Counted from the stretch's first letter, positions 1 through 8,611 are shown. The stretch is DNA of 64,000 bases from Pseudorhodoferax sp. Leaf265 (GCF_001422365.1 NZ_LMMT01000040.1:789-64788); one strand, 5' to 3'. Made by a program: numbers and translations. The notes: generated from the sequence alone by a model not told the origin.

Positions 1-160
1 GGTGGGCCTTGGCGCCTTCCTCCATGGTCAGGAAGAACTCGTTGGCCAGCGACTTCATGACCAGGGCCACCTTGGGCGGGCTCTGGGCCCACGAGGGCGC
101 GGCGGCCAGCAGGCCGGCCAGGGCCAGCGCGGTGGAAAGGGTGCGGCGGGTCGAACGCAT
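1..160 (-). CDS. Sugar ABC transporter substrate-binding protein (5' part)
   Basis: Only the first 53 codons are present; the gene runs off the left edge. A typical signal peptide (twin Arg early, then an Ala/Leu-rich core ending in APSWAQ) is followed by PPKVALVMKSLANEFF and MEEGAKAH. This is the N-terminal beta strand and first helix of RbsB-like periplasmic sugar-binding proteins (Peripla_BP_4). It should bind a sugar in the periplasm and deliver it to an ABC importer outside the window. The ATG at 158-160 follows a good Shine-Dalgarno (GGAGACACCG). A LacI-type operator and a promoter lie just upstream, so sugar-responsive repression is inferred. The substrate cannot be told from this fragment. 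Confidence 0.85.
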   Translation of the reverse strand, partial: MRSTRRTLSTALALAGLLAAAPSWAQSPPKVALVMKSLANEFFLTMEEGAKAH

Positions 161-197
161 CGGTGTCTCCTGTTCTTGCTGCGTGATGGAAGCAGCC

Positions 198-235
198 AAT
201 ATAAAGACCCCAAAACACTTGCGCAAACGTTTGCG
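198..235 (-). promoter_or_regulatory. Sigma70 promoter with overlapping LacI-family operator
   Basis: On the minus strand a -35 box TTGCGC (221-226) and a -10 box TATATT (198-203) are separated by exactly 17 bases and face the sugar-binding gene. The perfect 14-base palindrome CGCAAACGTTTGCG (222-235) overlaps the -35 box. Its CG-centred AAACGTTT core is the hallmark of LacI/PurR/RbsR-family operators. Repression by blocking RNA polymerase is inferred; no LacI gene is in the window. Confidence 0.75.
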
Positions 236-270
236 ATCAGTGATTTCCCGCGCGAAGGTTACAAGAAGTT

Positions 271-540
271 AGAGCGGCCCTGCCCGCGCACTTTGGTCTG
301 CGCGACCTGCCGTTCGACCGCATCGAGCTGGACCAGTCCTGCATCGCCGCCTTGTTGCACGAACCGGCCAGCGGCATGGCGCATTCCATCATTGCCTCGC
401 TCGTGCTGCTGGCCCACACCATGCACCTGGACGTCACGGACGAAAAGGTGGCGCAGGAAGGGCAGCTCCAGCGGCTGCGTGCGCTCGGCTGCCCTTCGGT
501 GCAAGGTGATCTGTTCGGGCCACCCGCGGGCGCCGCCAGC
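271..540 (+). pseudogene. EAL-domain (c-di-GMP phosphodiesterase) C-terminal relic
   Basis: In one frame the sequence reads FGLRDLPFDRIELDQS, then SIIASLVLLAHTMHLDVT, then QLQRLRALGCPSVQGDLFG. This is the order of the last third of an EAL domain (LPxDxIKIDxSF, the penultimate helix, and GCDxxQGYLF). The EAL motif, the metal-binding front half and any upstream sensory domain are missing, and the usual AEGVET segment is degraded to DEKVAQE. The frame runs on past the domain into sequence antisense to fahA without meaning. It cannot be a working phosphodiesterase and reads as a leftover from a deletion or old insertion. It lies between the sugar-receptor promoter and the end of fahA. Confidence 0.75.
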
Positions 541-608
541 GTAGGCGACCGCCAGCAGGCGCGGTCCGCACGCCGGTGTGGCGCCGGCCGCGCCCCTACG
601 CAGCCGAC

Positions 609-1877
609 TCAGCCGATCACCGTGCCGCGTGCCTCGCCCAGGCCGATGCGCACGGCGCCGGCGCGTTCGCACCAGCCACGCAGGATCAGCGTATCGCCGT
701 CCTCGAGGAAGCTGCGCGTCTCGCCGTTGGGCAGGGCCACGGGCTGCTTGCCGCCCTGCGACAGCTCCAGCAAGGAGCCTGCCTCGCCCGGTGTCGGGCC
801 CGACAGCGTGCCCGAGCCCAGCAGGTCGCCCGGGTTCAGGTTGCAGCCGTTCACGGTGTGGTGCGCGACGAGCTGCGCGGCCGTCCAGTAGGCAGCCTGC
901 GTGGTGTTGCCGCGCGTGAGGCGCACGCCCTGATCGCCGGCCGCGCGCATCTTGGTGGTCTGCAGCCACACTTCCAGCGTGATGTCGAGCGCGCCCTGGG
1001 CGCGGTTGGCCGCGCTGTCCAGGTAGGGCAGCGGCTGCGGGTCGTCCGCCGGCCGCGTGAACGGGGCGCGGAACGGCGCCAGCGCTTCCATGGTCACGAT
1101 CCAGGGCGAGACCGTGGAGGCGAAGTTCTTCGACAGGAATGGGCCCAGCGGCTGGTACTCCCAGGCCTGCAGGTCGCGCGCCGACCAGTCGTTGAACAGG
1201 CCCACGCCGAACAGGTGGGCCTCCGCCGCCTCGATGCCGACCGGCGCGCCCAGCGCATTGCCCTGGCCCACGAAGTAGGCCAGCTCCAGCTCGTAGTCCA
1301 GCCGCTTGCAGGGGCCGAACGTGGGCACCGCTGCGTCCGCCGCCTTGGTCTGGCCCTGCGGCCGCTTGAACGACGTGCCGCTGACCACGATGGAGCTGGC
1401 GCGGCCGTGGTAACCGATGGGCACCCATTTGTAGTTGGGCAGCAGTGGGTTGTCGGGCCGGAACTGCTTGCCGATGGTGGTGGCGTGGTGCACGCTGGTG
1501 TAGAAGTCCGTGTAGTCGCGCACCTCGCAAGGCACGGTGTACTCGCACTGCGCCTGCGGCACCAGCGCTTTGGCCCAGGCAGGCTGCTCGGCGCTGCCTT
1601 CGGCCAGGCCGGCGGACAGGCGTGCACGCAGGGCCTGGCGCTCGGCCGGCGCGGCGGCCATCAGCGCGTTCATGTCGGCATGGTCGACCAGGCCTGCAGC
1701 CTTGAGGTCCAGCACCTGGTCGCCGATGGCCACGCCGATGCGGAACGGCTCGGCGCTGCCAGCCGGGCGGAAGCGGCCGAACGGCAGGTTCTGGATCGGG
1801 AAATCGCAGCCGGCCTGGTTGGCGGAGGCGACCCAGCTGCGCAGCTGGGGATCGTGGGTGGCGTTCACAGAGGTCAT
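609..1877 (-). CDS. fahA: Fumarylacetoacetase
   Basis: The 422-residue protein matches the family length and carries the expected landmarks: DYTDFYTS then VHHATTIG (the first acidic ligand and catalytic His), [21 protein letters not shown] (two Glu ligands), [18 protein letters not shown] (Asp ligand), and FLSKNF with the catalytic Lys. It hydrolyses fumarylacetoacetate to fumarate and acetoacetate, the last step of homogentisate breakdown, in the cytoplasm. The ATG at 1875-1877 (MTSVNATHD) was chosen because it overlaps the hmgA stop by four bases (ATGA), implying translational coupling. The reading frame stays open upstream inside hmgA, but that extension has no family similarity. It is the last gene of the operon. 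Confidence 0.96.
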   Translation of the reverse strand: MTSVNATHDPQLRSWVASANQAGCDFPIQNLPFGRFRPAGSAEPFRIGVAIGDQVLDLKAAGLVDHADMNALMAAAPAERQALRARLSAGLAEGSAEQPAWAKALVPQAQCEYTVPCEVRDYTDFYTSVHHATTIGKQFRPDNPLLPNYKWVPIGYHGRASSIVVSGTSFKRPQGQTKAADAAVPTFGPCKRLDYELELAYFVGQGNALGAPVGIEAAEAHLFGVGLFNDWSARDLQAWEYQPLGPFLSKNFASTVSPWIVTMEALAPFRAPFTRPADDPQPLPYLDSAANRAQGALDITLEVWLQTTKMRAAGDQGVRLTRGNTTQAAYWTAAQLVAHHTVNGCNLNPGDLLGSGTLSGPTPGEAGSLLELSQGGKQPVALPNGETRSFLEDGDTLILRGWCERAGAVRIGLGEARGTVIG

Positions 1878-3169
1878 GGTTGGAAGTGGTCTTTCAGGCC
1901 GGCCCAGCAGTCGGCGTAGTCGTGGTCCAGCGGCGCGGTGTTCAGCGCCCATGCGGTCGGGATGAAGCGGTAGCGGCTCTCGAACATGAAGGCCAGCGTG
2001 TTGTCCAGCTTCTGCGGCTTCAGGTCCACCGAAGAGGCCTTCTCGAACGCTTCCTCGTCCGGCCCGTGCGGCACCATGGCATTGTGCAGGCTCGCGCCGC
2101 CGGGCTTGAAGCCGCCGGGCTTGGCGTCGTACTCGCCATGGACCAGTCCCATGAATTCGCTCATGAGGTTGCGGTGGTACCAGGGCGGACGGAAGGTGTC
2201 CTCCATCACCAGCCAGCGCGGCGGGAAGATCACGAAGTCGCAGTTGGCCGTGCCGGGCGTGTCGCTGGGCGAGGTCAGCACCGTGAAGATCGACGGGTCC
2301 GGGTGGTCGAAGCTGATCGAGCCGATGGTCATGAAGTTCTTGGTGTCGTACTTCACGGGCGCCAGGTTGCCATGCCAGGCCACGACGTTGAACGGCGTGC
2401 CCTTGGCCGGCGCACGCCAGAAGCGGCCGCCGAACTTCTTGATGAGCTCGTAGGGCCCCGCTTCGTCCTCGTAGGCGGCCACGGGCGCGAGGAAATCACG
2501 CGCATTGGCCAGGCCGTTGGAGCCGATCGGGCCCAACTCGGGCAGGCGGAACTGCGCGCCGTAGTTCTCGCAGACGTAGCCGCGCGACAAGCCATCGGGC
2601 AGCGCGACCTTGAAAGCCAGGCCGCGCGGCAGCAGCGCGATCTCGCCAGGCGCCACCTCCAGCGCGCCAAGCTCGGTCGTGATCACGAGCCGGCCCTGCT
2701 GCGGCACGACCAGCAGTTCGCCATCGGCGTTGACGAAGGCGCGCCGGCCCATGGATTGGCCGGCCACGTACACGAGCGAGCCCACGCCGGTCTGCGCATC
2801 GGCATCGCCGTTGGCAGCCAACGTGCGCATGCCATCGACGAAGTCGAACTCGGCGCCGTCCAGCGGCACCGGATGCCAGCGCAGCGGCTCGGGCGCCAAC
2901 GCCGTGCCGGCGTCGCCGCCCGTGGTCCACAGCGGCTGCGCATAGGGCTGGTAGCGGCCCGCGACTACCGAGGGCTGGCGCCGGTACATCCAGCTGCGCC
3001 GCTGTTCGTGCCGCGGCGCCGTGAACGCCGTGCCCGAGATCAGCTCGGGATACAGGTCGTGCGGCGCGCGCTGCGGGCTGTTGCGCCCTTGCGGCAGGCT
3101 GCCGGGCACGGCCTCGGTGGCGTACTCGTTGCCGAAGCCGCTCTGGTAGCGCAGCGGGTCCTGGGCCAT
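1874..3169 (-). CDS. hmgA: Homogentisate 1,2-dioxygenase
   Basis: The 431-residue product begins with the family signature [19 protein letters not shown]. Iron ligands are visible in [16 protein letters not shown] (His and Glu) and in [12 protein letters not shown] (His). It opens the homogentisate ring with O2 to give maleylacetoacetate in the cytoplasm. It starts 10 bases after the upstream Bug-receptor gene and overlaps fahA by four bases, so the two enzymes are probably made together. No classical maleylacetoacetate isomerase gene sits between them; that step must be supplied elsewhere or possibly by the nearby GST at 7913-8536. Confidence 0.97.
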   Translation of the reverse strand: MAQDPLRYQSGFGNEYATEAVPGSLPQGRNSPQRAPHDLYPELISGTAFTAPRHEQRRSWMYRRQPSVVAGRYQPYAQPLWTTGGDAGTALAPEPLRWHPVPLDGAEFDFVDGMRTLAANGDADAQTGVGSLVYVAGQSMGRRAFVNADGELLVVPQQGRLVITTELGALEVAPGEIALLPRGLAFKVALPDGLSRGYVCENYGAQFRLPELGPIGSNGLANARDFLAPVAAYEDEAGPYELIKKFGGRFWRAPAKGTPFNVVAWHGNLAPVKYDTKNFMTIGSISFDHPDPSIFTVLTSPSDTPGTANCDFVIFPPRWLVMEDTFRPPWYHRNLMSEFMGLVHGEYDAKPGGFKPGGASLHNAMVPHGPDEEAFEKASSVDLKPQKLDNTLAFMFESRYRFIPTAWALNTAPLDHDYADCWAGLKDHFQP

Positions 3170-3179
3170 GGTGTTCCTT

Positions 3180-4136
3180 TCAGTCGATCTTGATGTTGTT
3201 GGTGCGGATCACGCGGCCCCAGCGCTCGCGTTCCTGCTTCACGTAGGCGGCCATCTGCTCGGGCGTGCCGGGCAGGCCTTCCACGCCCAGGGCCTCGTAG
3301 CGCGCCTTCACGGTGGGCGAGGCCAGGGCTTCCTGCAAAGCCTTGCTGTAGCGGGCCACGGTGGCATCGGTCGCACCGGCCGGCACGGTCAGGCCCTGCC
3401 AGGCATAGGCTTCGTAGCCCGCAAGCCCCTGTTCGGCCAGCGTCGGCACGTTGGGCAGGCTGGCGATGCGCTGGGCGCTGGCCACGCCGATGGCCTTGAG
3501 CTTGCCCGACAGCACGAACTGGTTGCCGCTCGCGGTGTCCACGAGCATGAACGGAACCTGGCCGCCCAGCACGTCGGCCACCGCCGGTGCCGCGCCCTTG
3601 TAGGCCACGTGCGTGAGCTTCAGACCGCCCTGCTCGGCCAGCAGCTCGGTGGCCAGGTGATGCGGGCTGCCGACGCCGGCCGAAGCGTAGTTGACGGCGC
3701 CGTTCTGCGCCTTGGCCCAGGCCACGAATTCCTTCCAGTTGCTGGCCGGCACCTGCGGGCCGACCACCAGCACGAGCGGAAAGCGCGCGAGCAGGCCCAC
3801 GGGCTTCAAGTCCTTCTCGGCGCTGTAGGGCAGCTTGGGAAACAGGAAGGGGTTGACGGCCAGCGTGGCGAAGTCGGCCGTGAAGACCGTGTTCTCCAGG
3901 TCCTTGGCGCGCACCGCGTACTCGGCCGCGATGTTGGTGGCCGCGCCCGGCTTGTTGTTGACGATCACGGGCGCGCCCAGCGTCTTGGTCATGGCTTCGG
4001 CCGTGGCGCGCGCCACGGCGTCGGAGCCGCCGCCGGCCGCGTAGCCGACCACCCATTCGATGGGTTTGCCGGATTGGGCCGACGCCGTGAAAGCCAGTGT
4101 GGCGGCAACGAGGCCGGTGGTCAGAAAGCGCATCAT
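3180..4136 (-). CDS. Bug-family (TctC) periplasmic solute receptor
   Basis: The 318-residue protein has a cleavable signal peptide (about residues 1-20, ending FTASAQS), then [20 protein letters not shown], which corresponds to the PGGxxD carboxylate-binding loop of Bug/TctC receptors. Later blocks [28 protein letters not shown] and [16 protein letters not shown] also fit. Bug receptors bind carboxylic acids in the periplasm; many are orphans without adjacent TctAB membrane genes, as here. Its place between the hydroxylase genes and hmgA suggests it captures the operon's aromatic acid, which is inference from context. It starts ATG ATG, with a Shine-Dalgarno (GGAGACA) just upstream. Confidence 0.93.
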   Translation of the reverse strand: MMRFLTTGLVAATLAFTASAQSGKPIEWVVGYAAGGGSDAVARATAEAMTKTLGAPVIVNNKPGAATNIAAEYAVRAKDLENTVFTADFATLAVNPFLFPKLPYSAEKDLKPVGLLARFPLVLVVGPQVPASNWKEFVAWAKAQNGAVNYASAGVGSPHHLATELLAEQGGLKLTHVAYKGAAPAVADVLGGQVPFMLVDTASGNQFVLSGKLKAIGVASAQRIASLPNVPTLAEQGLAGYEAYAWQGLTVPAGATDATVARYSKALQEALASPTVKARYEALGVEGLPGTPEQMAAYVKQERERWGRVIRTNNIKID

Positions 4137-4163
4137 GGTTTGTCTCCAGGGGTTGTGAAATCG

Positions 4164-4361
4164 TCAGGCTTCGCGGGCGGCGGCCAGGGCCTCCCGCAGC
4201 ACCGGCAGGTTGCCGATCTGGTTGGCCAGCAGCAGCACCAGGCGTGCATTGAGCGCATGGCTTTCCTCTGTCGACAGGCCCTGGTGGGCGTCGATCAGGG
4301 CTTCGTAGAAATCGTCGGGCGCGGCCAGGCGCGCGCGGGTGTCCAGGTGTTCGGGTGTCAT
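4164..4361 (-). CDS. DUF2783 mini-protein, possible hydroxylase coupling protein
   Basis: A 65-residue acidic, helical protein (HLDTRARLAAPDDFYEALID, then LSTEESHALNARLVLLLANQ) matching remembered DUF2783 proteins. It has no signal peptide or membrane segment. It starts 11 bases after the FAD monooxygenase stop and 27 bases before the Bug receptor, so co-translation is likely. Known precedent: the 3-hydroxyphenylacetate 6-hydroxylase of Pseudomonas putida U (MhaAB) consists of a flavoprotein and a very small coupling protein. Size and adjacency suggest this gene could be the coupling partner; that is inference, as I could not align it to MhaB. Confidence 0.85.
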   Translation of the reverse strand: MTPEHLDTRARLAAPDDFYEALIDAHQGLSTEESHALNARLVLLLANQIGNLPVLREALAAAREA

Positions 4362-4372
4362 CGCGGTGTCCT

Positions 4373-6025
4373 TCAGGCCTTGGCCAGGGCGCGCTCGTGG
4401 GCGGCGCGCAGTGCTCCGGCCGTGGGCCGGCGCCAGCGCGCGCAGACATGCTGGTCGGGGCGCAGCAGGTAGGTGGTGCCGTCCTGCGCGTCGTAGCGCG
4501 CGGCCGCCAGCGCGTGGGCCGCGTCCAGCGGCACCCGCTCGACCTGCAGCGGCAGCTCGGTCGCGGCCAGTGCACGCAGGCTGGCCTGGGCGCCCTCGCC
4601 GTCGCCGAACACCAGCGCCGCGAAACGCGTGCCGGCCAGGCGCTGCAGCAGCCAGCCGCCGGCCACGGGCGCGTCGGACGCCACGGCACCGGGGACCATG
4701 CGGCCTGCGAAGCCGTCGGCGTCTTCGGTGTTCAGCGCCGAGCCATGCAAGGTGGCCGGTACCGAGAGCCGCCCGCTGTTGACCATGCGCCGCGCGAAGT
4801 CATGCCGGCGCGCGAGCTGCAGCACGGCGTCGCGGAACAAGCGGCTGATCTCGCTCTTGGGTGTGATGAAGTCGGTGGCACGCGTGGAGTTCTGGATGTT
4901 CTCGTCGGCCGCCATCTCGCGTTCGCGGGCATAGCTGTCCAAGAGCGCATCGGGCGCCTGCGCGCGCAGCACGGCGGCCAGCTTCCAGGCCAGGTTCTCG
5001 GCGTCCTGCAGGCCCGAATTGGCGCCGCGCGCGCCGAAGGGCGACACGCCGTGCGCCGCATCGCCCGCGAACAGCACGCGGCCATGGCGGAAGGCGTCCA
5101 TGCGCTGGCAGGCGAAGGTGTAGACGCTGGCCCATTCGAGTTCCACCTCGGCGCCCTTGAAGGGCGAGGCCTCCAGCAGCGCGCGCACGCGCGGCATGAT
5201 GTTCTCGGGCCGCTTCTCGACCTCGGGGTCGGCGTCCCAGCCGAGCTGGAAGTCGATGCGCCACACGCCGTCGGGCTGCATGTGCAAGAGCACGCTCTGG
5301 TTGCGGTGGAAGTCCGGGTCGAACCAGAACCAGCGCTCGGCCGGGAAGTCGACCTTCATCTTCACGTCGGCGATCAGGAAGCGGTCGCGGAACACGCGGC
5401 CGTGGCTCTCCTGGCCCAGCAACTGGCGCACGGCGGAGCGCGAGCCATCGCAGGCGGCAACCCAGTCGGCCTGCAGCCGGTAGGGGCCGTCGGGGGTATC
5501 GATGGTCAGCAGCGCGTGGTCGCCGTGCTGCTCCACGCCCGTGACCTTGTTCTGCCAGCGCACGTCGATCAGCGGCAAATGCGCGGCGCGCTCGGCCAGG
5601 AAGCCCTCGACGTAGTACTGCTGCAGGTTCACGAAGGCCGGGCGGGCATGGCCGTCCTCGGGCAGCAGGTCGAAGCTGTAGACCTCCTCGCCGCGCAGGA
5701 ACACGCGGCCGACCTTCCAGGACACGCCCTTGGCGGCCATGGCCTCGCCGCAGCCCAGGCGGTCGAAGATCTCCAGCGAGCGCTTGGAAAAGCAGATCGC
5801 ACGCGAGCCGGTCGAGAGCTTGTGGTCGTTGTCCAGCAGCACCACGGGCACCTGCTGCTGGGCCAGGTCGATGGCCAGGGCCAGGCCGACCGGGCCGGCG
5901 CCGACCACGACGACCGGATGGCGCGCAGGCAGGGCCGCGCGCTGGTCGGGGTGGGGCTGGTAGTCGAACACCAGCTTCTGGTAGTCGACGGGTTTGGGGG
6001 CGGTGGCGAGCTCGTGGAGCTTCAT
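4373..6025 (-). CDS. FAD-dependent aromatic monooxygenase (MhpA/MhaA-like)
   Basis: The 550-residue class A flavoprotein has the dinucleotide-binding GAGPVGLALA (residues 42-51), the DG motif ACDGSRSAVR (191-200), the FAD-ribityl motif GDAAHGVSPF (321-330) and ARGANSGLQDAENLAWKLA. A C-terminal thioredoxin-like tail is typical of phenol and 3-hydroxyphenylpropionate hydroxylases. It should hydroxylate an aromatic acid using NAD(P)H and O2. Followed by hmgA and fahA, the product expected is homogentisate, making 3-hydroxyphenylacetate a good candidate substrate (inference). ATG 6023-6025 was chosen over an in-frame upstream Met because a strong GGAGGAGA precedes it. It lies 23 bases after the metal-hydrolase-like gene. 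Confidence 0.88.
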   Translation of the reverse strand: MKLHELATAPKPVDYQKLVFDYQPHPDQRAALPARHPVVVVGAGPVGLALAIDLAQQQVPVVLLDNDHKLSTGSRAICFSKRSLEIFDRLGCGEAMAAKGVSWKVGRVFLRGEEVYSFDLLPEDGHARPAFVNLQQYYVEGFLAERAAHLPLIDVRWQNKVTGVEQHGDHALLTIDTPDGPYRLQADWVAACDGSRSAVRQLLGQESHGRVFRDRFLIADVKMKVDFPAERWFWFDPDFHRNQSVLLHMQPDGVWRIDFQLGWDADPEVEKRPENIMPRVRALLEASPFKGAEVELEWASVYTFACQRMDAFRHGRVLFAGDAAHGVSPFGARGANSGLQDAENLAWKLAAVLRAQAPDALLDSYAREREMAADENIQNSTRATDFITPKSEISRLFRDAVLQLARRHDFARRMVNSGRLSVPATLHGSALNTEDADGFAGRMVPGAVASDAPVAGGWLLQRLAGTRFAALVFGDGEGAQASLRALAATELPLQVERVPLDAAHALAAARYDAQDGTTYLLRPDQHVCARWRRPTAGALRAAHERALAKA

Positions 6026-6048
6026 GTCTTGTCTCCTCCGCGGCCCGA

Positions 6049-7008
6049 TCAGCCTTCCAGCGCCTTCCACATCTGGATGTCGCGCTCGGCGGTCCAGATG
6101 CGTGGGTCGGCGTATTGCGTGGCCTCGTCGAAGCAGCGCGTCACGTCGAAGGGCATGCAGTGGTCGAAGATGACCCAGTGGCCGTACTTGGGCTTGAGCG
6201 CGGCGAAGGTGTCCTTGTAGACCGCGTTCAGGTCCTTGCCGGCCGCCACCCCCTTTTGCACATGGGCGTAGACGTCGGCGATGAAGTCGCGCGTTTCCTG
6301 CAAGCCCTTGGCCACGTCGGCGGGCGTGGTCAGCGCCGCGCCGCGGCCGGGCACCAGCGCCTTGGGCTGCAGCGCGGCGATGTTGTCCAGCGTCTGCGGC
6401 CAGTCCTTGAAGTAGGCATCGCCCGCGTACGGCGTGGCGCCGAACTCCACGAGGTCGCCCGACAGCAGCGTCTTCTCGCCCGGCAGCCAGACCACCGTGT
6501 CGCCCTTGGTATGGCCTCGGCCCAGCTGCAGCAGTTGCACCTCGAGCTTGCCGAGCCAGACGGTCATCTTGCCCGTGAAGGTCATGGTCGGCCAGGTCAG
6601 GCCCGGAGGCACCGTCTCCACGTTCTGGAACAGGCGCGGGAAGCGGCCGATCTCGCTGGCCTTGTCCTGCTCGCCGCGCTCGACGATCAGGTCGTAGGTG
6701 TCCTGGCTGGCCAAGATCTGCTGCGGCTGGTAGGCGCTGGCGCCCAGCACGCGCACGGCGTGGTAGTGCGTGAGCACCACGTATTGGATCGGCTTGTCGG
6801 TCACTTCGCGGATGCGGCGGATCACGTCGGCCGCCATCGCCGGGGTGGCCTGGGTGTCGGCCACGAGTACCGCGTCGTCACCGATCACGATGCCGGTGTT
6901 GGGATCGCCTTCGGCCGTGTAGGCCCAGGCGTGCTCGGAAATCTGGCTGAAGGTGACCTTCTTCTCTTCCAGGTCGGCCTGGGATGCGAACTTTTTCTGC
7001 TGGCTCAT
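6049..7008 (-). CDS. Metallo-beta-lactamase-fold protein with altered metal site
   Basis: The 319-residue protein has the MBL fold order: a strand-rich N terminus (NTGIVIGDDAVLVADTQATP), LTHYHAVRVLGA (80-90), GRGHTKGDTVVW (163-174), LLSGDLVEFG (181-190) and VPGRGAALT (219-227). The usual HxHxDH motif reads H81-Y-H83-A-V-R86. H81, H83, H166 and D185 are kept, but the second-site Asp and His become V85 and R86, and the late His becomes R222. The exact reaction is unknown; relatives (SoxH/YflN-like) are often beside FAD monooxygenases. It is first in the operon and so probably needed for the same pathway. No signal peptide is seen. Confidence 0.85.
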   Translation of the reverse strand: MSQQKKFASQADLEEKKVTFSQISEHAWAYTAEGDPNTGIVIGDDAVLVADTQATPAMAADVIRRIREVTDKPIQYVVLTHYHAVRVLGASAYQPQQILASQDTYDLIVERGEQDKASEIGRFPRLFQNVETVPPGLTWPTMTFTGKMTVWLGKLEVQLLQLGRGHTKGDTVVWLPGEKTLLSGDLVEFGATPYAGDAYFKDWPQTLDNIAALQPKALVPGRGAALTTPADVAKGLQETRDFIADVYAHVQKGVAAGKDLNAVYKDTFAALKPKYGHWVIFDHCMPFDVTRCFDEATQYADPRIWTAERDIQMWKALEG

Positions 7009-7041
7009 CGGGTGTCTCCTGCGGGTTCGTGAAGATTGAGA

Positions 7042-7056
7042 TTTGTCATTGACAAA
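7042..7056. promoter_or_regulatory. Palindromic operator, TTTGTCA-T-TGACAAA
   Basis: A perfect 7-base inverted repeat with a one-base spacer lies in the 114-base gap between the divergent catabolic operon and the IclR gene. A second copy of the half-site TTTGTCA occurs at 7087-7093, running into the palindrome CAAATGCATTTG (7091-7102). The position suggests binding by the adjacent IclR regulator to control both directions; this is inferred. Confidence 0.6.
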
Positions 7057-7122
7057 CTGGTTCGCATTATTTCCGTTCGTTCGCGTTTGTCAAATGCATT
7101 TGCATCCTGCAAACTCGCACGC

Positions 7123-7911
7123 ATGGACAAGATTCAGGACAAAGGCCAGCGCGCGGTGCAGTCGGCCGAGGTGGGCGCCCGTTTGCTGCTGGCCCTGGCG
7201 GGCCAACCCGGGCCGATGTCGCTCAAGGACCTGGCCGCCGCGGCCGACATGCCGCCCTCGCGGGCCCACCCCTACCTCGTGAGCTTCGCCCGGCTGCACC
7301 TGATCGCGCAGGACACCGGTACGGGCCACTATGCGCTGGGGCCGGCGGCGCTGCAATTGGGGCTGACGTACCTGCACCAGCTCGACCCTGTGAAGGCCGC
7401 CATGCCCGTGGCCGAGGAGCTGGCGCAGCGCACGGGCTATGCCGTGGCGCTTGCGGTCTGGGGCAACTTCGGCGCCACCATCGTGCGCATGATCGATGCG
7501 CGCCAGCCGCTGCATGTGTCGATGCGCGCGGGCACCGTGATGTCGCTGCTCAACACCGCCACGGGCCGCGCCTTCGCGGCCGTGCTGCCGGTCGAGCGCA
7601 TCGAACGCACGCTTTCCGGCCCGCTGGGCGATCCGGACCAGGCCGGCCGGCCGCTCTCGCCCGCCCAGCGCGCCGAGCTGGAGACGGCCGTGGCCGAGCA
7701 CCGCGCCCATGGCGTGGCCCGCGCCCACGGCCGGCCCATGCCGGGCGTCAACGCCTTCAGCGCCGCGGCGCTGGACCACGAGGGCCAGCCCGCCATCGTC
7801 ATCACGGCGCTGGGCCACCAGGACCATTTCCCGGCGGACTGGGACTCGGCCGCGGCACAGGCGGTGCGCGCGGCCGCGGCCGCGATCTCGCGGCAGCTCG
7901 GCTACCGCTGA
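7123..7911 (+). CDS. IclR-family transcriptional regulator
   Basis: The 262-residue protein has an N-terminal winged helix (roughly residues 10-70: SAEVGARLLLALAGQPGPMSLKDLAAAADMPPSRAHPYLVSF) and an IclR effector-binding domain (from about residue 80, with VALAVWGNFGATIVRM and MPGVNAFSAAALDHEG). It most likely controls the divergent homogentisate operon; IclR-type HmgR regulators are known to control hmg genes in Pseudomonas. ATG 7123 was chosen because the HTH domain then begins about ten residues in. An upstream in-frame start would overlap the operator region. Its stop is one base from the convergent GST stop. Confidence 0.92.
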   Translation: MDKIQDKGQRAVQSAEVGARLLLALAGQPGPMSLKDLAAAADMPPSRAHPYLVSFARLHLIAQDTGTGHYALGPAALQLGLTYLHQLDPVKAAMPVAEELAQRTGYAVALAVWGNFGATIVRMIDARQPLHVSMRAGTVMSLLNTATGRAFAAVLPVERIERTLSGPLGDPDQAGRPLSPAQRAELETAVAEHRAHGVARAHGRPMPGVNAFSAAALDHEGQPAIVITALGHQDHFPADWDSAAAQAVRAAAAAISRQLGYR

Positions 7912-7912
7912 C

Positions 7913-8536
7913 TCACGCGTGCGGCCAGGCCGCGAAGGCGGCCAGCGCTTCGGCCCGCTCCGAGGCCGCGCGCTGCAGCGGGAACGGCGCCTCGGGCAGG
8001 TGCGCCGGCACGAGCTGGCGCGCGAAATGCCAGACCACGGCCAGCGTGAGTTCGGCCTGGCCCACCGGCTGGCCACCGGCCGGGGTTGGCGGCGGGCCGC
8101 GCCGCAGTTCGTCCTCCAGCGCGCCGAAGCCGGCCAACATCTGGACATGGACACGGTCCAGCCAGGGCTGGTGCTGCTTCTCGGGCGGGCGCACCTGCTG
8201 CTCGTAGACGATCTGCACGGCCTTCTCGCAGGCGGCCAGCGCCAGGCCCGTCAGGCGCAGCGCGCGCAGGCGCTCGGCCGGTGCGGCCGGCCACAGGCTG
8301 CGTGACGGGCCGGCCAGGTGTTCGGCCCAGTCCAGGATCAGGCTGGAGTCCATCAGCACCGTGCCCTCGGACGTCACCAGCGTGGGCGCCTTGATGACGG
8401 GATTGATGGCGCGAAAGGCGTCCATCTGCCGGAACACCGAAATCGGCCGCGATTGGAATGGCAGGCCCAGCAGTTCCAGGCTCACGGCCACACGGCGCAC
8501 ATAGGGCGAGTCGAGCATGCCGACCAGCTGCATCAT
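7913..8536 (-). CDS. Glutathione S-transferase family protein
   Basis: The 207-residue protein starts with a thioredoxin-fold domain (residues 1-80: MLDSPYVRRVAVSLELLGLPF, INPVIKAPTLVTSEG, LMDSSLILDWAE, including the cis-Pro region and the glutathione-binding DSSLI) followed by an all-helical C-terminal domain. It is a cytoplasmic glutathione-dependent enzyme of unknown substrate. It lacks the SSCSYRVRIAL signature of maleylacetoacetate isomerase, so that role, though tempting beside hmgA/fahA, is not supported. It is divergent from a LysR gene that may regulate it. Two adjacent ATGs are possible starts. Confidence 0.9.
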   Translation of the reverse strand: MMQLVGMLDSPYVRRVAVSLELLGLPFQSRPISVFRQMDAFRAINPVIKAPTLVTSEGTVLMDSSLILDWAEHLAGPSRSLWPAAPAERLRALRLTGLALAACEKAVQIVYEQQVRPPEKQHQPWLDRVHVQMLAGFGALEDELRRGPPPTPAGGQPVGQAELTLAVVWHFARQLVPAHLPEAPFPLQRAASERAEALAAFAAWPHA

Positions 8537-8611
8537 GTCAGTTCTCCTTCATCGGTCCGCAGCCATGCGCGGGCCAACCGGAAATCTACCGAAGAAGCGC
8601 CTCTTCTACCA

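Noticed and set aside
576-1919. Long plus-strand frames opposite fahA, hmgA and the FAD gene
   Set aside because: High-GC codon structure creates antisense frames; none has recognisable domains.
7913-8536. The GST as the maleylacetoacetate isomerase of the homogentisate route
   Set aside because: It lacks the isomerase signature near the N terminus and is not in the operon; only proximity supports the idea.
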